Assembly (NCBI RefSeq): GCF_019916025.1
Contig: NZ_CP079738.1
Location: 62,001 to 126,000, forward strand
Source: Paraclostridium bifermentans
GTDB lineage: Bacteria; Bacillota; Clostridia; Peptostreptococcales; Peptostreptococcaceae
Direction: 5' to 3'
Length of the DNA stretch: 64,000 nucleotides
The notes below the pieces were generated by a model. It was not told the DNA's origin and ran no database searches. It worked only from the letters and a program-made list of their open reading frames with translations. Made by a program: the position numbers and the translations under genes. Within the stretch, counting starts at the first letter, position 1. Each line of letters starts with the position of its first letter. Positions 49,264 through 59,395 of this stretch are shown in pieces.

Positions 49264-50022
49264 CTAAAGCTTTTTCCCCAGAGAAGCCATATAAATTATA
49301 AATTCATCTTCTCCATCCAAATCTAGCATATCATCAATGATATTTTGATCATAAATTCCAATAGCACAAGTACCACAATTAAGAGATTCTGATGCTATAT
49401 AAAGATTTTGACAAACATGACCAATATCTATAAGTATTTTTTTATGAGCAGTTATACTAAATCTATGCTCACTTCTATAGGGAATACAACTCCAAGCGAA
49501 AACAACAGCACTTTTAGATACAAAATCTTGTACAAAAGGTTGATTTGGAGTAGCCTTATTTATTTCATCAGTTATATTATTTAAGTTTTTTATAAATAAA
49601 AGTTTATGCTCTAATGGTAAGTATCTATAAATTCCAGGATTTAAATCATTAACATTATTGATTATTAAATATGTCTCAAAAGGATGAGTACATCCAGCAG
49701 AAGGTACTGTCCTTAATGCACTGAAATTATTTTTTACACTCTGTATACCTTGAGTAGCCCAAAGTAGATATGAAAGCTCATCTAAAGTTATTTTTTTATT
49801 ACTATATTTACGAATGCTTCTTCTATCTTGTATGCAGTCTAATACATTAGATTTGACTAAAATACTTTTATTTATAGATGGTAAATCTATTAATTCAGAA
49901 TTTTTATCATATTCTTTTTGAAAAGGTAAGGGTAAAATACCTTTTTGTTTATCAGTTCTTATTTGTTTTAATATTTCGAAGTCAGCTTTAAAAAATTCAC
50001 GATTTCTTTTAATTTTATCCAT
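49264..50022 (-). CDS. SagB/ThcOx-type nitroreductase
   Basis: A 252-residue FMN-dependent enzyme. The SagB-type marks are DRRSIRKYSNKKITLDELSY, LLWATQGIQS, RTVPSAGCTHPFETYLI and the C-terminal GTCAIGIYDQ. In peptide biosynthesis such enzymes oxidise azolines, but stand-alone forms are common and no precursor or cyclodehydratase lies nearby. I chose the ATG at 50022 after AAGGGGACACCT; the frame continues upstream to 50166 without a site. Confidence 0.87.
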   Translation of the reverse strand: MDKIKRNREFFKADFEILKQIRTDKQKGILPLPFQKEYDKNSELIDLPSINKSILVKSNVLDCIQDRRSIRKYSNKKITLDELSYLLWATQGIQSVKNNFSALRTVPSAGCTHPFETYLIINNVNDLNPGIYRYLPLEHKLLFIKNLNNITDEINKATPNQPFVQDFVSKSAVVFAWSCIPYRSEHRFSITAHKKILIDIGHVCQNLYIASESLNCGTCAIGIYDQNIIDDMLDLDGEDEFIIYMASLGKKL

Positions 50023-50605
50023 AGGTGTCCCCTTACTAACATCTATATATTTATATATTAAAATTAATGTTTTATAATTATATAGATTGTAAATTAAGTT
50101 TTTATTTGTTCTTGAATTTTTATGATTAGAACAATAAAAATTATACCTAAAATTTATCAAATACACTGTAACATATGTTACACTTTAAAATTTATATTTA
50201 AATTAAATAGGTTATTCAAATATATGCTTTTTCTACTTTACCTATATAACCATAGCTCAAAAAATGTACTTATTTTAAATTATATATACCTTTAGCATAT
50301 ATATGTAAGTTCAAATAATCTAAAGTAAATTAAATTATTTATCGAAATAAACATACAGTTACTTTATTTTTTAACTATTTTTTTATTATTTTCTTAATCT
50401 TTTGAACTATTTATGCAATTATTAAATTTAATTTTAATTAATTTATTCCAATTTTTGGTTATATAAGCTTAAATTTTACGATTTGCAAGCGCGTAATTTA
50501 ATTATAATACAGAAACCGTAGTTTGATTAATATATATTTTGATGATATCATGAACGTGGCTTAAAAAAGATAAGGACAATTGCGTAGAAATGGGGGTAAA
50601 GCAAC
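50023..50605. other. Long intergenic region before the decarboxylase
   Basis: About 580 bp, very AT-rich. TATAAT at about 50500 may be the decarboxylase -10, giving a leader of around 90 nt with a short inverted repeat (TGATATCA near 50542). I recognise no riboswitch or T-box core, and no gene. Confidence 0.4.
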
Positions 50606-52033
50606 ATGAACAATTTAGAACTTAAAGATTCTTTAAATTATTTTATTGATCAATACTTTAAAGGACTTGAATCGTTAGAATCTAATGAAGTAGTAAAAGT
50701 AGCTGATTCTAATCAAATAAATAAACTTAGAAACATAAATATACCTAGTCAGGGGAGACAGGTACAAGAAGTTATGGAAGAAATGATGAAAGAGGTTTAT
50801 GAGTATGGAGCAAGAGTAAACCATCCAAGATTTTTTGGATTTATACCTGGGCCAGCAGATTTGAATTCTTGGATCGGAGATGTTATGTCAAGTGCTTATA
50901 ACTTGCATGCAGGATGCTGGATGACAACATCAGCTGCTAGTTTCATTGAAAAAACATTAATTAAATGGCTATCTGAAAAAGCTGGATATAACACAGAACA
51001 ATCGAGTGGACTATTTGTTTCAGGAGGATCTATGGCAAATCTTACAGCAATGGTAGCTGCAAGAGATAACAAACTTTCATTTGATAAATTACATTTAGGA
51101 ACTGCTTATGTATCTGATCAAACTCATAGTTCAATTAAAAAGGCACTTAAAATATCAGGAATATCTCCTAAGAATATCAGAAAAATACCTTCAGATTCAA
51201 ATTATAGAATGAAGATAGATGAACTAGAAAAAGCAATAAGAAATGATATAACAAACGGGTTACATCCTTTTGTTGTTATAGCTAGTGCGGGAACTACAAA
51301 TACTGGAAGTATTGATCCAATACCAGAAATATCTGATATATGTTCAAAATATGGTTTATGGATGCATGTTGATGGAGCTTATGGAGCATCGATATTATTA
51401 TCTGAAAACTATAATCATCTATTAAAAGGAATAGAAAATGCTGACAGTTTAAGTTGGGATGCACATAAATGGTTATTCCAAACATATAGTTGTGCAATGG
51501 TTCTTGTAAAAGACAAAAATGATTTAGCAAGAAGTTTTAGTGAAAATCCAGAGTATTTAAGAGACTTAGATATAAATGACGATGAAATAAACTATGGAAA
51601 CGTAGGTATTGAATTAACAAGACCGACTAGGGGGCTTAAACTTTGGTTTACATTACAAACTCTAGGAACTAGTGAAATGAGCAGAAGAATTGAATATGGT
51701 ATTCATCTTGCAGAATATATTAAGAATACATTATTAGGATTTGAGAATTGGGAAATAATATCTGATCCTAAATTAGCAATTATCAATTTTAGATATGCTC
51801 CATCTGGAATGTCTGAACAAGATATAGATACACTTAATAATAATATTTCACATTTAGCACTTCAAGAAAACTATGCAGGAATATTTACAACAGTTTTAAA
51901 TGGTAAAGTTGTTTTAAGAATGTGTGCTATTAATCATGAAACAACAGAAAATGATATAAAACAAACAATAAGCAAACTAGATGAATTTGCAAAACACTTA
52001 TTAACTAATAACTTTAGTTTAAGTGCTGTATAA
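50606..52033 (+). CDS. Aromatic-L-amino-acid-type PLP decarboxylase
   Basis: A 475-residue group II PLP decarboxylase. The PLP Lys is in SWDAHKWLFQTYSCAM, the PLP-binding Asp in WMHVDGAYGAS, and substrate-side segments include NHPRFFGFIPGPADLNS and SAGTTNTGSIDPIPEI. The family decarboxylates tryptophan, tyrosine, phenylalanine or DOPA to amines, consuming protons. Gut clostridia of this group make tryptamine and phenethylamine; which amine is made cannot be read here. The ATG follows AAATGGGGGTAAAGCAAC. Terminator directly behind. Confidence 0.88.
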   Translation: MNNLELKDSLNYFIDQYFKGLESLESNEVVKVADSNQINKLRNINIPSQGRQVQEVMEEMMKEVYEYGARVNHPRFFGFIPGPADLNSWIGDVMSSAYNLHAGCWMTTSAASFIEKTLIKWLSEKAGYNTEQSSGLFVSGGSMANLTAMVAARDNKLSFDKLHLGTAYVSDQTHSSIKKALKISGISPKNIRKIPSDSNYRMKIDELEKAIRNDITNGLHPFVVIASAGTTNTGSIDPIPEISDICSKYGLWMHVDGAYGASILLSENYNHLLKGIENADSLSWDAHKWLFQTYSCAMVLVKDKNDLARSFSENPEYLRDLDINDDEINYGNVGIELTRPTRGLKLWFTLQTLGTSEMSRRIEYGIHLAEYIKNTLLGFENWEIISDPKLAIINFRYAPSGMSEQDIDTLNNNISHLALQENYAGIFTTVLNGKVVLRMCAINHETTENDIKQTISKLDEFAKHLLTNNFSLSAV

Positions 52034-52037
52034 TATA

Positions 52038-52083
52038 AAAAAATGAGTAAACCCTTAAATATAGGGATTTACTCATTTTTGTT
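52038..52083. terminator. Terminator between decarboxylase and CorC-like gene
   Basis: AAAAATGAGTAAACCC / AGGGATTTACTCATTTTT, stable stem, T-run. Confidence 0.88.
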
Positions 52084-52108
52084 TAAATTTCAAGTGTATA
52101 AAAACTCA

Positions 52109-53437
52109 TTATGATATTTGCGCACATCTGTTTTTTATACTTACTCTTATATCTTCAATTCTTCTTTTATTTACATTCTCAATTAAAAATGTAAAATTGT
52201 CTAATTCAATTTCTCGACCTTCTTCTGGAAAATCACCTAACAATGTAAGTATATATCCATTTAAAGTGTCATAGTCACCTTGCTCTATATCTATATCAAA
52301 TTTATTGTTAAATTCACTTATTGTCAAATATCCTTTTACAATAAAATTACTAGCATCAATTTGTGTTATAGTAGATTTAGTTTTATCGTATTCATCCTCA
52401 ATATCTCCCATAATTTCTTCAATTAAATCTTCCATAGTTACTAGACCTTCTATTCCACCATATTCATCAATTAATAATGCTAAGTGGACTTTTTTATCCT
52501 TTAGAAGTTTAAATAATTCATTTGTTCTAATAGACTTTGAAACAAAATATGGGTCATGAAGCATTGTTTTTAAATTTATATTTTTAAATCCAACCTTCTT
52601 AGCTTTTACTAATAAGTCTTTTACATATAATATCCCGAGTATATTATCCTTATTATCTTCATATACAGGTATTCTAGAATATCCTGATGCGATTACTCCT
52701 TCTAGTATTTCATCCAAATCATCGTCTATGTCTACCGCAAACATATCATGTCTAGATGTCATAATTTCCTTAGCAGTCTTATCATTAAATTCAAATATGC
52801 TATATATCATCTGTTTTTCTTCATTTTCAATACATCCATCTTCTTGAGATTGTGATATTAAAGTTCTAATTTCTTCTTCAGAAACTCTTTCTTCAATATC
52901 CATATCATTATTTCTTGTTATTTTTAAAACCAGACTAGTTGAAAATGATAAAAGTTTTATAAATGGTTTTGCAATTTTAGATATAATGTAAATTGATTTT
53001 ACTGAAAATAAAGATATCTTCTCCGCTTTTTTCAAAGCAATTCTTTTAGGTACTAATTCTCCAAATACTAATGTAAAATATGAAAGTATTATTGTTACTA
53101 AAAACATACATAATTCATTAGAATAAGGTATACTAAGTGGAGCTAATATCTTTGAAAGGTGCGTAGATATTCCTGTAGCAGCAGATGCACTTGAGAAAAA
53201 TCCAGCTAAAGTTATTCCAATTTGAATAGTTGATAAGAAATTGCTTGGGTCTTCCATAAGCCTTTCAAGCAATTGAGCTTTCTTGTTTCCACTTGCACTT
53301 AATTGTTTTATTTTTGATTTATTTACAGAAACTATAGCCATTTCTGCTGATGCGAAAAACGCGTTAATAGCAGTAAGTACTACTATTAAAATTATTTGAG
53401 GCATAAAGGCCCCGGGGTCTGAATCTAAATTATTCAT
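52109..53437 (-). CDS. CNNM/CorC-type membrane protein with CBS pair (copy 1)
   Basis: A 442-residue protein: DUF21/CNNM transmembrane domain (about 8-195), two CBS domains (210-335, with ASGYSRIPVYEDNKDNILG and LIDEYGGIEGLVTMEDLIEE), and a C-terminal CorC_HlyC domain (350-435). The family is linked to Mg2+ efflux or transport control. A second gene of the same layout follows at 53721. The ATG follows TTAAGGAGGAAGAA. Old hemolysin annotation should not be taken literally. Confidence 0.92.
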   Translation of the reverse strand: MNNLDSDPGAFMPQIILIVVLTAINAFFASAEMAIVSVNKSKIKQLSASGNKKAQLLERLMEDPSNFLSTIQIGITLAGFFSSASAATGISTHLSKILAPLSIPYSNELCMFLVTIILSYFTLVFGELVPKRIALKKAEKISLFSVKSIYIISKIAKPFIKLLSFSTSLVLKITRNNDMDIEERVSEEEIRTLISQSQEDGCIENEEKQMIYSIFEFNDKTAKEIMTSRHDMFAVDIDDDLDEILEGVIASGYSRIPVYEDNKDNILGILYVKDLLVKAKKVGFKNINLKTMLHDPYFVSKSIRTNELFKLLKDKKVHLALLIDEYGGIEGLVTMEDLIEEIMGDIEDEYDKTKSTITQIDASNFIVKGYLTISEFNNKFDIDIEQGDYDTLNGYILTLLGDFPEEGREIELDNFTFLIENVNKRRIEDIRVSIKNRCAQIS

Positions 53438-53678
53438 TTCTTCCTCCTTAAAATAATAAATAAAAAACCATCAGAAACATTTTTAAAAATTAATTAATAT
53501 ATTCCTGAAGATATTGCTAATAATCCTATTTTGTAAATAAAGTTTAAAATAGAAATTTATTAAATAGCATTTAGTAATTTTTTATTTAAAGTACATTATA
53601 ATCTATGAATTAACTTTTATCAATATTTATATATAATATTAATATTCTAATTAAATTAAAAAGTTGCAAAATATATAA

Positions 53679-53718
53679 ATACCCCTTAACTACGTTCATT
53701 AATAGCTAAAGGGTACTT
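53679..53718 (-). terminator. Hairpin after CorC-like copy 2
   Basis: TACCCTTTAGCTA pairs imperfectly with TAGTTAAGGGGTA on the minus strand, right after the stop codon. Confidence 0.6.
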
Positions 53719-53720
53719 AA

Positions 53721-55016
53721 TTATTTATCAGATAAATTTTTAATCGATAATTTGTTTATTCTTTTTCTATTGCATTTTAATATAGTAAATTCATAGTTTT
53801 TATAAGTAAACTTATCATTAACTTTAGGGTAAGAATCCAGCTGAGTATATGCCCAACCCCCAATAGTATCTATATGCTCATCTTCAATATCTATATATAA
53901 AAACTCAGTTATATCTTCAATAAGAACCTTTCCATCTACTATATAACTATTATCTTCACACTTAATAATAGCATCTTCTTCCTCATCAAACTCATCTTGA
54001 ATTTCCCCAACAATTTCTTCTAAAATATCTTCTATCGTTACTAAACCAGCAGTTCCTCCATACTCGTCAATAACTAAAGCAACTTGTACTTTATCTTTTT
54101 TAAATATTTTAAGAAGGTCACTTATTAGCATTGACTCTGGGACAAGTTTAATTTCCCTAATAATATGTCTTATATCTTGATTATTGCCCTCAATTTTTTG
54201 TTTGTATAAATCTTTGATATGGATAAATCCAATAACATTATCCTTATTTTCTTTACATACAGGATATCTAGTGAGCTGTTCTTCGAACGTATAGGCTATT
54301 ATATCATCAAAAGAATCTTCTATAAAAATATTTGTAATATCAGTTCGTGGTACCATTATCTCTTTTACTGTTTTATCAGAAAAATCGAATATATTATCTA
54401 CAAGAGTTAATTCAGTTTTATCAACTAAGCCATGATTATAGCTTTCTTCAACTAAAAGTTTTATTTCTTCATCAGTATGAACTGATTCATGCTCATCAAC
54501 TTGAGAAAGCCCGAATACCTTTAATATCCAGTTTGTACTATGATTGAATATCCACATAACAGGATATGTTAACTTGTAAAAAAATATAAGTGGAAAAGCT
54601 GTACTTAATGCTATTTTTTCAGGACTTATAATCGCTAGCGATTTAGGAACCAATTCTCCAAATACAATATGACATCCAGTTATAATTGAAAAAGCAATAA
54701 TAAAAGCAATTGAATGTTCTATACTTGAAGGTAAATTAAATAGATTAAATATTGGCATTAACAGACGTAAAATAGCCGGCTCTCCTACCCATCCTAGTCC
54801 CAACGATGCTAAAGTTATTCCAAGCTGACAGGCAGATAAGTATGAATTTAAATCTTTAACAACTATTAAAGTACGCTTAGCACGCTTATTACCTTGAATT
54901 ATTAATGTTTCTATCCTAGATTTTCTAACCTTTACCATAGCAAATTCTGTAGCAACAAAAAATCCATTTAAAAAGACAAGAAAAAATACTAAAAGTATAT
55001 TTATAAAAATAATCAT
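53721..55016 (-). CDS. CNNM/CorC-type membrane protein with CBS pair (copy 2)
   Basis: About 431 residues with the same layout: N-terminal CNNM domain (LVFFLVFLNGFFVATEFAMV), CBS pair (ITNIFIEDSFDDIIAYTF to LVIDEYGGTAGLVTIEDILE) and CorC_HlyC domain. It diverges enough from copy 1 to be an older duplication. I chose the ATG at 55016 (MIIFINILL), since the GTG at 55031 overlaps the GAGAGGTGA ribosome site. A 280-bp gap with no gene separates the two. Confidence 0.9.
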   Translation of the reverse strand: MIIFINILLVFFLVFLNGFFVATEFAMVKVRKSRIETLIIQGNKRAKRTLIVVKDLNSYLSACQLGITLASLGLGWVGEPAILRLLMPIFNLFNLPSSIEHSIAFIIAFSIITGCHIVFGELVPKSLAIISPEKIALSTAFPLIFFYKLTYPVMWIFNHSTNWILKVFGLSQVDEHESVHTDEEIKLLVEESYNHGLVDKTELTLVDNIFDFSDKTVKEIMVPRTDITNIFIEDSFDDIIAYTFEEQLTRYPVCKENKDNVIGFIHIKDLYKQKIEGNNQDIRHIIREIKLVPESMLISDLLKIFKKDKVQVALVIDEYGGTAGLVTIEDILEEIVGEIQDEFDEEEDAIIKCEDNSYIVDGKVLIEDITEFLYIDIEDEHIDTIGGWAYTQLDSYPKVNDKFTYKNYEFTILKCNRKRINKLSIKNLSDK

Positions 55017-55295
55017 ATTTATATTATTCACCTCTCAAATTATTAAAAATACGCATTATTATATAACATATTATTAGCATTTTACGATTAAATAAAAGCT
55101 AAATTATCAAATGTTATAATTTTATACTTATTTCCAATATTTATAAACAATCTAAATTTTAATATTAATTCATACATTTGGATTATTTAAACTTATTTTC
55201 ATATAGTTTATTTAAAAGCCTTAAGGGTATAAGTTCAAAGTACATATAAATACCAATTTTTTACATGTGCTAATTTGAAATGAAAGGAGTGCTAA

Positions 55296-57356
55296 ATGAG
55301 CACACATTTATCTACTAACATTAGAGTAGCAATTGAAAAGGATAATCCATCGATTTGTAGAGATGAAGAAAAATGTATCAAGTGTGGTATGTGTAAAGAT
55401 ATCTGTACAGACTATATAGGTGTTAATGGACATTATTTCTTAAAAAATACAAACGATACGGCTGTTTGTATTAACTGTGGTCAATGTGCAAATGTATGTC
55501 CTACATCAAGTATTACAGAGGTTCTTGACTATAAAAAAGTTAAGTCTGAAATGCAAAATGAAGATAAAATAGTAATATTTACAACATCACCAGCGGTTAG
55601 AGTTTCTCTTGGTGAAGAATTTAATATGGTGGATGGTAGCTTTGTTGAAGGAAAAATGGTATCACTACTTAGAAAACTCGGTGCAAATTATGTTCTTGAT
55701 ACTAACTTTGCAGCTGATTTAACAATAGTTGAAGAAGCAAGTGAGCTGATAGAGCGTATAAAGACTAATAATAAGCCATTACCTCAATTTACAAGTTGTT
55801 GTCCTTCATGGGTAAAATATGCAGAAACATTTCACCCAGATATACTTGATAATATTTCAACTTCCAAAAGCCCTATTGGAATGCAAGGCCCTACAATAAA
55901 AACATACTTTGCAAAAAAAATGGGAATTGATCCAGCAAAGATTGTAAATGTAGCCTTAACTCCATGTACTGCTAAAAAGTTTGAAATCAAAAGAGATGAA
56001 ATGAATGCATCTGGAAGATTTCATGATTTAGAAGAAATGCGTGATATGGATTATGTTATAACTACACGAGAATTAGCTACTTGGGCTAAAGAAAACAATA
56101 TTGAGTTTAATTCTTTAGAGGATAGCCCTTATGATGAGTTAATGGGAGAATCATCTGGAGCAGGCGTTATATTTGCGAATACAGGTGGCGTTATGGAGGC
56201 TGCGCTTAGAACGGCATACAAATATATCACCAATGAAAATCCACCAAATCTATTTTATAACTTAGAAACAATAAGAGGTATGGATGGAGTTCGTGAAGCA
56301 ACTTTAAAAATAGGAGAGCTGGAAGTAAATATAGCTGTTATTTATGGAACTAAAAATGCATCTAAATTCATTAAGAGAATGAAAAACGGAAAAAAACAAT
56401 ATCACTTTATTGAGGTTATGACTTGCCCTGGAGGATGTATTGGGGGTGGCGGACAGCCTAAAGACACTCAATTTAAAGGAGATGAACTTAGAAAAAAACG
56501 TATAAGTGGACTTTATAAAAGAGACTCGAGTATGGAAGTTAGATTGAGTCATGAAAATGAAGAAATAAAAGCTCTTTATAAAGAATTTTATGGCAAGCCT
56601 TTAAGTAAGCTTGCAGAAGAAATGTTACATACAATTTATTTTGATAGAAGTGAAGACTTAGGAGGTAAAGAAATGAGTACATCAGTTAAATATCGTTGTT
56701 CAGTTTGTGGTTATATACATGAAGGAGAGTTACCAGAAGGGTTTATATGCCCTGTATGCAAAAATCCGGCATCAGTATTTGTTAAGCTAGAAGATCAAGC
56801 AGAAAAATCAAGCGAAACAACTAATAAATATAAAGGAACAAAAACAGAAAAGAATTTAATGGAAGCATTATCAGGAGAATCAATAGCAAGAAATAAATAT
56901 ACATTCTTTGCAGATGTTGCTAAAAATGAAGGTTATGAACAAATCAATCAAATTTTCTTGAAAACAGCTGGAAACGAAAGAGAACATTCTAAATTATGGT
57001 TTAAAGAACTAGGATATTTAGGGGATACTGACCAAAACTTACTTCATGCTGCTGAAGGTGAGAATTATGAGTGGACAGATATGTATGCTAGATTTGCTAG
57101 AGATGCAGAAAAAGAAGGTTTCTTTGACTTAGCTGAAAAATTTATAGAAGTTGGTAAAATAGAAAAATCTCATGAAGATAGATATCGTAAACTTTTAAAT
57201 AATATAGAAATGAAAGCTGTATTTGAAAAATCAGAAGAAACTATGTGGGAATGTATAAATTGTGGACACTTAGTAATGGGTAAAAAAGCTCCCGATGTTT
57301 GTCCTGTATGTATGTACTCTCAAGGATTCTTTGAAGTTAGAGCAGAAAATTATTAA
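55296..57356 (+). CDS. [FeFe]-hydrogenase - rubredoxin - rubrerythrin fusion
   Basis: A 686-residue multidomain enzyme. Ferredoxin domain (27-70, CxxCxxCxxxC twice), H-cluster domain (about 90-450) with L1 TSCCPSW (166-172), L2 TPCTAKKFE and L3 [14 protein letters not shown], then rubredoxin ([10 protein letters not shown] ... CPVC, 468-488), a rubrerythrin four-helix di-iron domain (with [13 protein letters not shown] and [10 protein letters not shown]), and a C-terminal rubredoxin (ECINCGHL ... CPVC). It suggests hydrogen-driven peroxide reduction or the reverse coupling. An in-frame ATG at 56673 with AGGAGGTAAAGAA before it could give a separate 227-residue rubrerythrin. Start follows AAAGGAGTGCTAA. 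Confidence 0.93.
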   Translation: MSTHLSTNIRVAIEKDNPSICRDEEKCIKCGMCKDICTDYIGVNGHYFLKNTNDTAVCINCGQCANVCPTSSITEVLDYKKVKSEMQNEDKIVIFTTSPAVRVSLGEEFNMVDGSFVEGKMVSLLRKLGANYVLDTNFAADLTIVEEASELIERIKTNNKPLPQFTSCCPSWVKYAETFHPDILDNISTSKSPIGMQGPTIKTYFAKKMGIDPAKIVNVALTPCTAKKFEIKRDEMNASGRFHDLEEMRDMDYVITTRELATWAKENNIEFNSLEDSPYDELMGESSGAGVIFANTGGVMEAALRTAYKYITNENPPNLFYNLETIRGMDGVREATLKIGELEVNIAVIYGTKNASKFIKRMKNGKKQYHFIEVMTCPGGCIGGGGQPKDTQFKGDELRKKRISGLYKRDSSMEVRLSHENEEIKALYKEFYGKPLSKLAEEMLHTIYFDRSEDLGGKEMSTSVKYRCSVCGYIHEGELPEGFICPVCKNPASVFVKLEDQAEKSSETTNKYKGTKTEKNLMEALSGESIARNKYTFFADVAKNEGYEQINQIFLKTAGNEREHSKLWFKELGYLGDTDQNLLHAAEGENYEWTDMYARFARDAEKEGFFDLAEKFIEVGKIEKSHEDRYRKLLNNIEMKAVFEKSEETMWECINCGHLVMGKKAPDVCPVCMYSQGFFEVRAENY
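56660..56675 (+). promoter_or_regulatory. Internal ribosome binding site inside the fusion gene
   Basis: AGGAGGTAAAGAA-ATG at the junction between hydrogenase and rubredoxin-rubrerythrin parts. Near-perfect match to the anti-SD with 6-7 nt spacing, in frame, and just at the start expected for a stand-alone rubrerythrin. Confidence 0.65.
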
Positions 57357-57427
57357 AATTATCTTATAAAGTAATAATAGTGTTGAATAAGAAAGGTTTA
57401 TTCATTAGTTTTATTATTTTAAGGTCA

Positions 57428-57467
57428 TAAAAAAGGTATGTATCAAATAGATACATACCTTTTTTTA
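57428..57467. terminator. Bidirectional terminator
   Basis: AAAAAAGGTATGTATC / GATACATACCTTTTTT with a 5-nt loop between convergent genes. Confidence 0.9.
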
Positions 57468-57469
57468 TT

Positions 57470-58468
57470 CTAATTATCAATAGATACACCGATGTCATCC
57501 TTGTTAGGTCTATATACTTTTGCAAATAAAAATGGTAAATATAATACAGACTCAAATAAAATAGCTATTAAAAGATCGTTTAATGTAATTATTGTATCTA
57601 GGCCACCACCATTTGAAAGTGCAATTAAGTTTCCGATTAAATGAATTAACATTGGGGTCCACAGATTTTCTGTTTTCATATAAGCATAACCTAAAAATAC
57701 TCCAAGTGTTGTACAGAATAATACATGACTTATAATACAATAAAGCGGCGTTTGAGGACTGTAAAGAGTCATACAAAGAGGTAAGTGCCAAACACCCCAT
57801 ATAGGTCCTAGTATTATTACTCCTAATCTTTTCCCGTATATCTTTTGAAGTCTAGGTTGTAGGAAGTATCTCCACCCAAACTCTTCTCCAAAAAACAAGC
57901 TGATACCCAATATTATATTCATAACAATCCCAACTGAAATTTGTAGTAATGCATCAATAAAATTCGCTACACTAAAGTGCATATGTATAAGGTCAGGACT
58001 ACATCCAACTGTAAATATAACTAGATATATACCTATACAGAACAATACCTTTTTAAAGTTTTTATTTAGTGATAAATTGAAAATTTCAAAGTCAGAATAA
58101 TTTACAAATACACTATATAAAATATACAAAGATACAATTGGATCTATTAAAGAAGATATAATAACATTCTTTATAAAAAAAGGCTCAAGTATAGAAAAAA
58201 TAACTCTTAATATTGTCGCTATTATAAAGAAATTAAAGAACTTGTTTACAACATCACCAAATTCATAATAAGAACTCTTTTTAAGCACTACCATTACTGA
58301 AAAAGCTGGAATATACATAAATGTTATAGCAAAGTTATATAAAAAATCATCACTATTTGGTTTAGAAAAGCTAATAAATACAAATATAGCTAGAAACGTA
58401 ATCAATCCAAAATTAATTAATAAGAAGTCTCTTACTTCTTGTTTTGTAACTCTAATATCATTACACAT
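57470..58468 (-). CDS. CPBP-family intramembrane protease (copy B)
   Basis: A 332-residue paralogue of the protein at 42376-43365. Motifs are FFGEEFGWRYFLQPRL, GVWHLPL and TPMLIHLIGN; the whole C-terminal half is nearly alignable without gaps. The ATG follows TTGGAGGGGTTAAA. Both genes are solitary. CPBP proteins may act in prenyl-peptide processing, bacteriocin immunity or signalling. Confidence 0.85.
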   Translation of the reverse strand: MCNDIRVTKQEVRDFLLINFGLITFLAIFVFISFSKPNSDDFLYNFAITFMYIPAFSVMVVLKKSSYYEFGDVVNKFFNFFIIATILRVIFSILEPFFIKNVIISSLIDPIVSLYILYSVFVNYSDFEIFNLSLNKNFKKVLFCIGIYLVIFTVGCSPDLIHMHFSVANFIDALLQISVGIVMNIILGISLFFGEEFGWRYFLQPRLQKIYGKRLGVIILGPIWGVWHLPLCMTLYSPQTPLYCIISHVLFCTTLGVFLGYAYMKTENLWTPMLIHLIGNLIALSNGGGLDTIITLNDLLIAILFESVLYLPFLFAKVYRPNKDDIGVSIDN

Positions 58469-58783
58469 TTTAACCCCTCCAAAAACTAAAAATTCAACTT
58501 ATTTTATATTTTTAAGTTAGTATTAATTTTATAAAAGTTATTTAACAATAACTTTCCATATTTATTGTTTACTTATTGTAAAATATTACCATAAGTGTTT
58601 ACATGACTAAATATCATTTATATCCTTGTAATTATTTGTCTTAATTTTTGGTCGGAAATCGAATTAAAATAAGAAATTAAGTCGAAAAACAAAACTTAAA
58701 CTTTATATAATTAATTAGTTAAATGTATGCTAAAATTAATATGGAAAATAATGTAATTAATTTGAATAAAAGGAGAAATATGA
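58469..58783. other. Intergenic region, no gene seen
   Basis: About 315 bp of AT-rich sequence between divergent genes. It should hold the promoters of the CPBP gene and of the gene at 58784. I see no conserved motif or stable hairpin. Confidence 0.4.
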
Positions 58784-59137
58784 ATGAAAGTACAAAATGT
58801 AAATATGATGCAATACAAAAATGTATATACTAAAGAATCAGACATATTCAAATTTGAATATGATGAGCAAAAGGCAGATAAATCAAAATCTAAAGATTAT
58901 AATTATAATAAGAACATTGCAGGTCAAGTAAAAGAAAAGTCAGAAACTAAGGAAGATTCAAATGATAATCAAGATAAAGTAACATCTGAAATAGTTGTAA
59001 ACCCAAGTGGTATGAGAACTTTGCTAATGTTAAAAAATTCAAAGATATTTAGTTCAGTAAATCTAGGTATGTCAAATGAAGTATCTAATAAAAGTTTAAC
59101 TGAGCAATTTAATTTACATTCAGAACTAAGTAAATAA
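58784..59137 (+). CDS. Hydrophilic protein of unknown function
   Basis: 117 residues, Lys/Asp/Asn/Ser-rich and probably largely disordered in the middle (ADKSKSKDYNYNKNIAGQVK). The C-terminal third looks ordered (VVNPSGMRTLLMLKNSKIFS). No signal peptide or helix. The ATG follows AAAAGGAGAAATATGA. Function not inferable. Confidence 0.6.
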   Translation: MKVQNVNMMQYKNVYTKESDIFKFEYDEQKADKSKSKDYNYNKNIAGQVKEKSETKEDSNDNQDKVTSEIVVNPSGMRTLLMLKNSKIFSSVNLGMSNEVSNKSLTEQFNLHSELSK

Positions 59138-59177
59138 GATATAGTATAAATTATTTTAAGTAAAAGAGTATCTATGA

Positions 59178-59321
59178 AACATCCATGAACTTACGCATTC
59201 TTTTGTTAAAACTAATAGAAAAAATGTTAAAGTAATTGCTCCAACTAAATACGCTAGGAATTTAGGCGTTACTTTATGTGAAAATGAGATTTATATGAAA
59301 GGGGATATAGATACTATTTAA
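59178..59321 (+). pseudogene. Fragment of a coding sequence without a start
   Basis: A 47-codon open frame after a TGA reads NIHELTHSFVKTNRKNVKVI then APTKYARNLGVTLCENEIYM. The amino-acid mix looks protein-like, but the frame has no start codon with a ribosome site. Probably the 3' end of a decayed gene. A short inverted repeat (ATAGATACTA / TAGTATCTAT) spans about 59305-59364 after it. Confidence 0.35.
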
Positions 59322-59395
59322 TAAAGTAAAAAGTGAAACTTTTTAAACATTTGTAGTATCTATGTAATTGTATATATAAATTAGGGGGAGAATTT

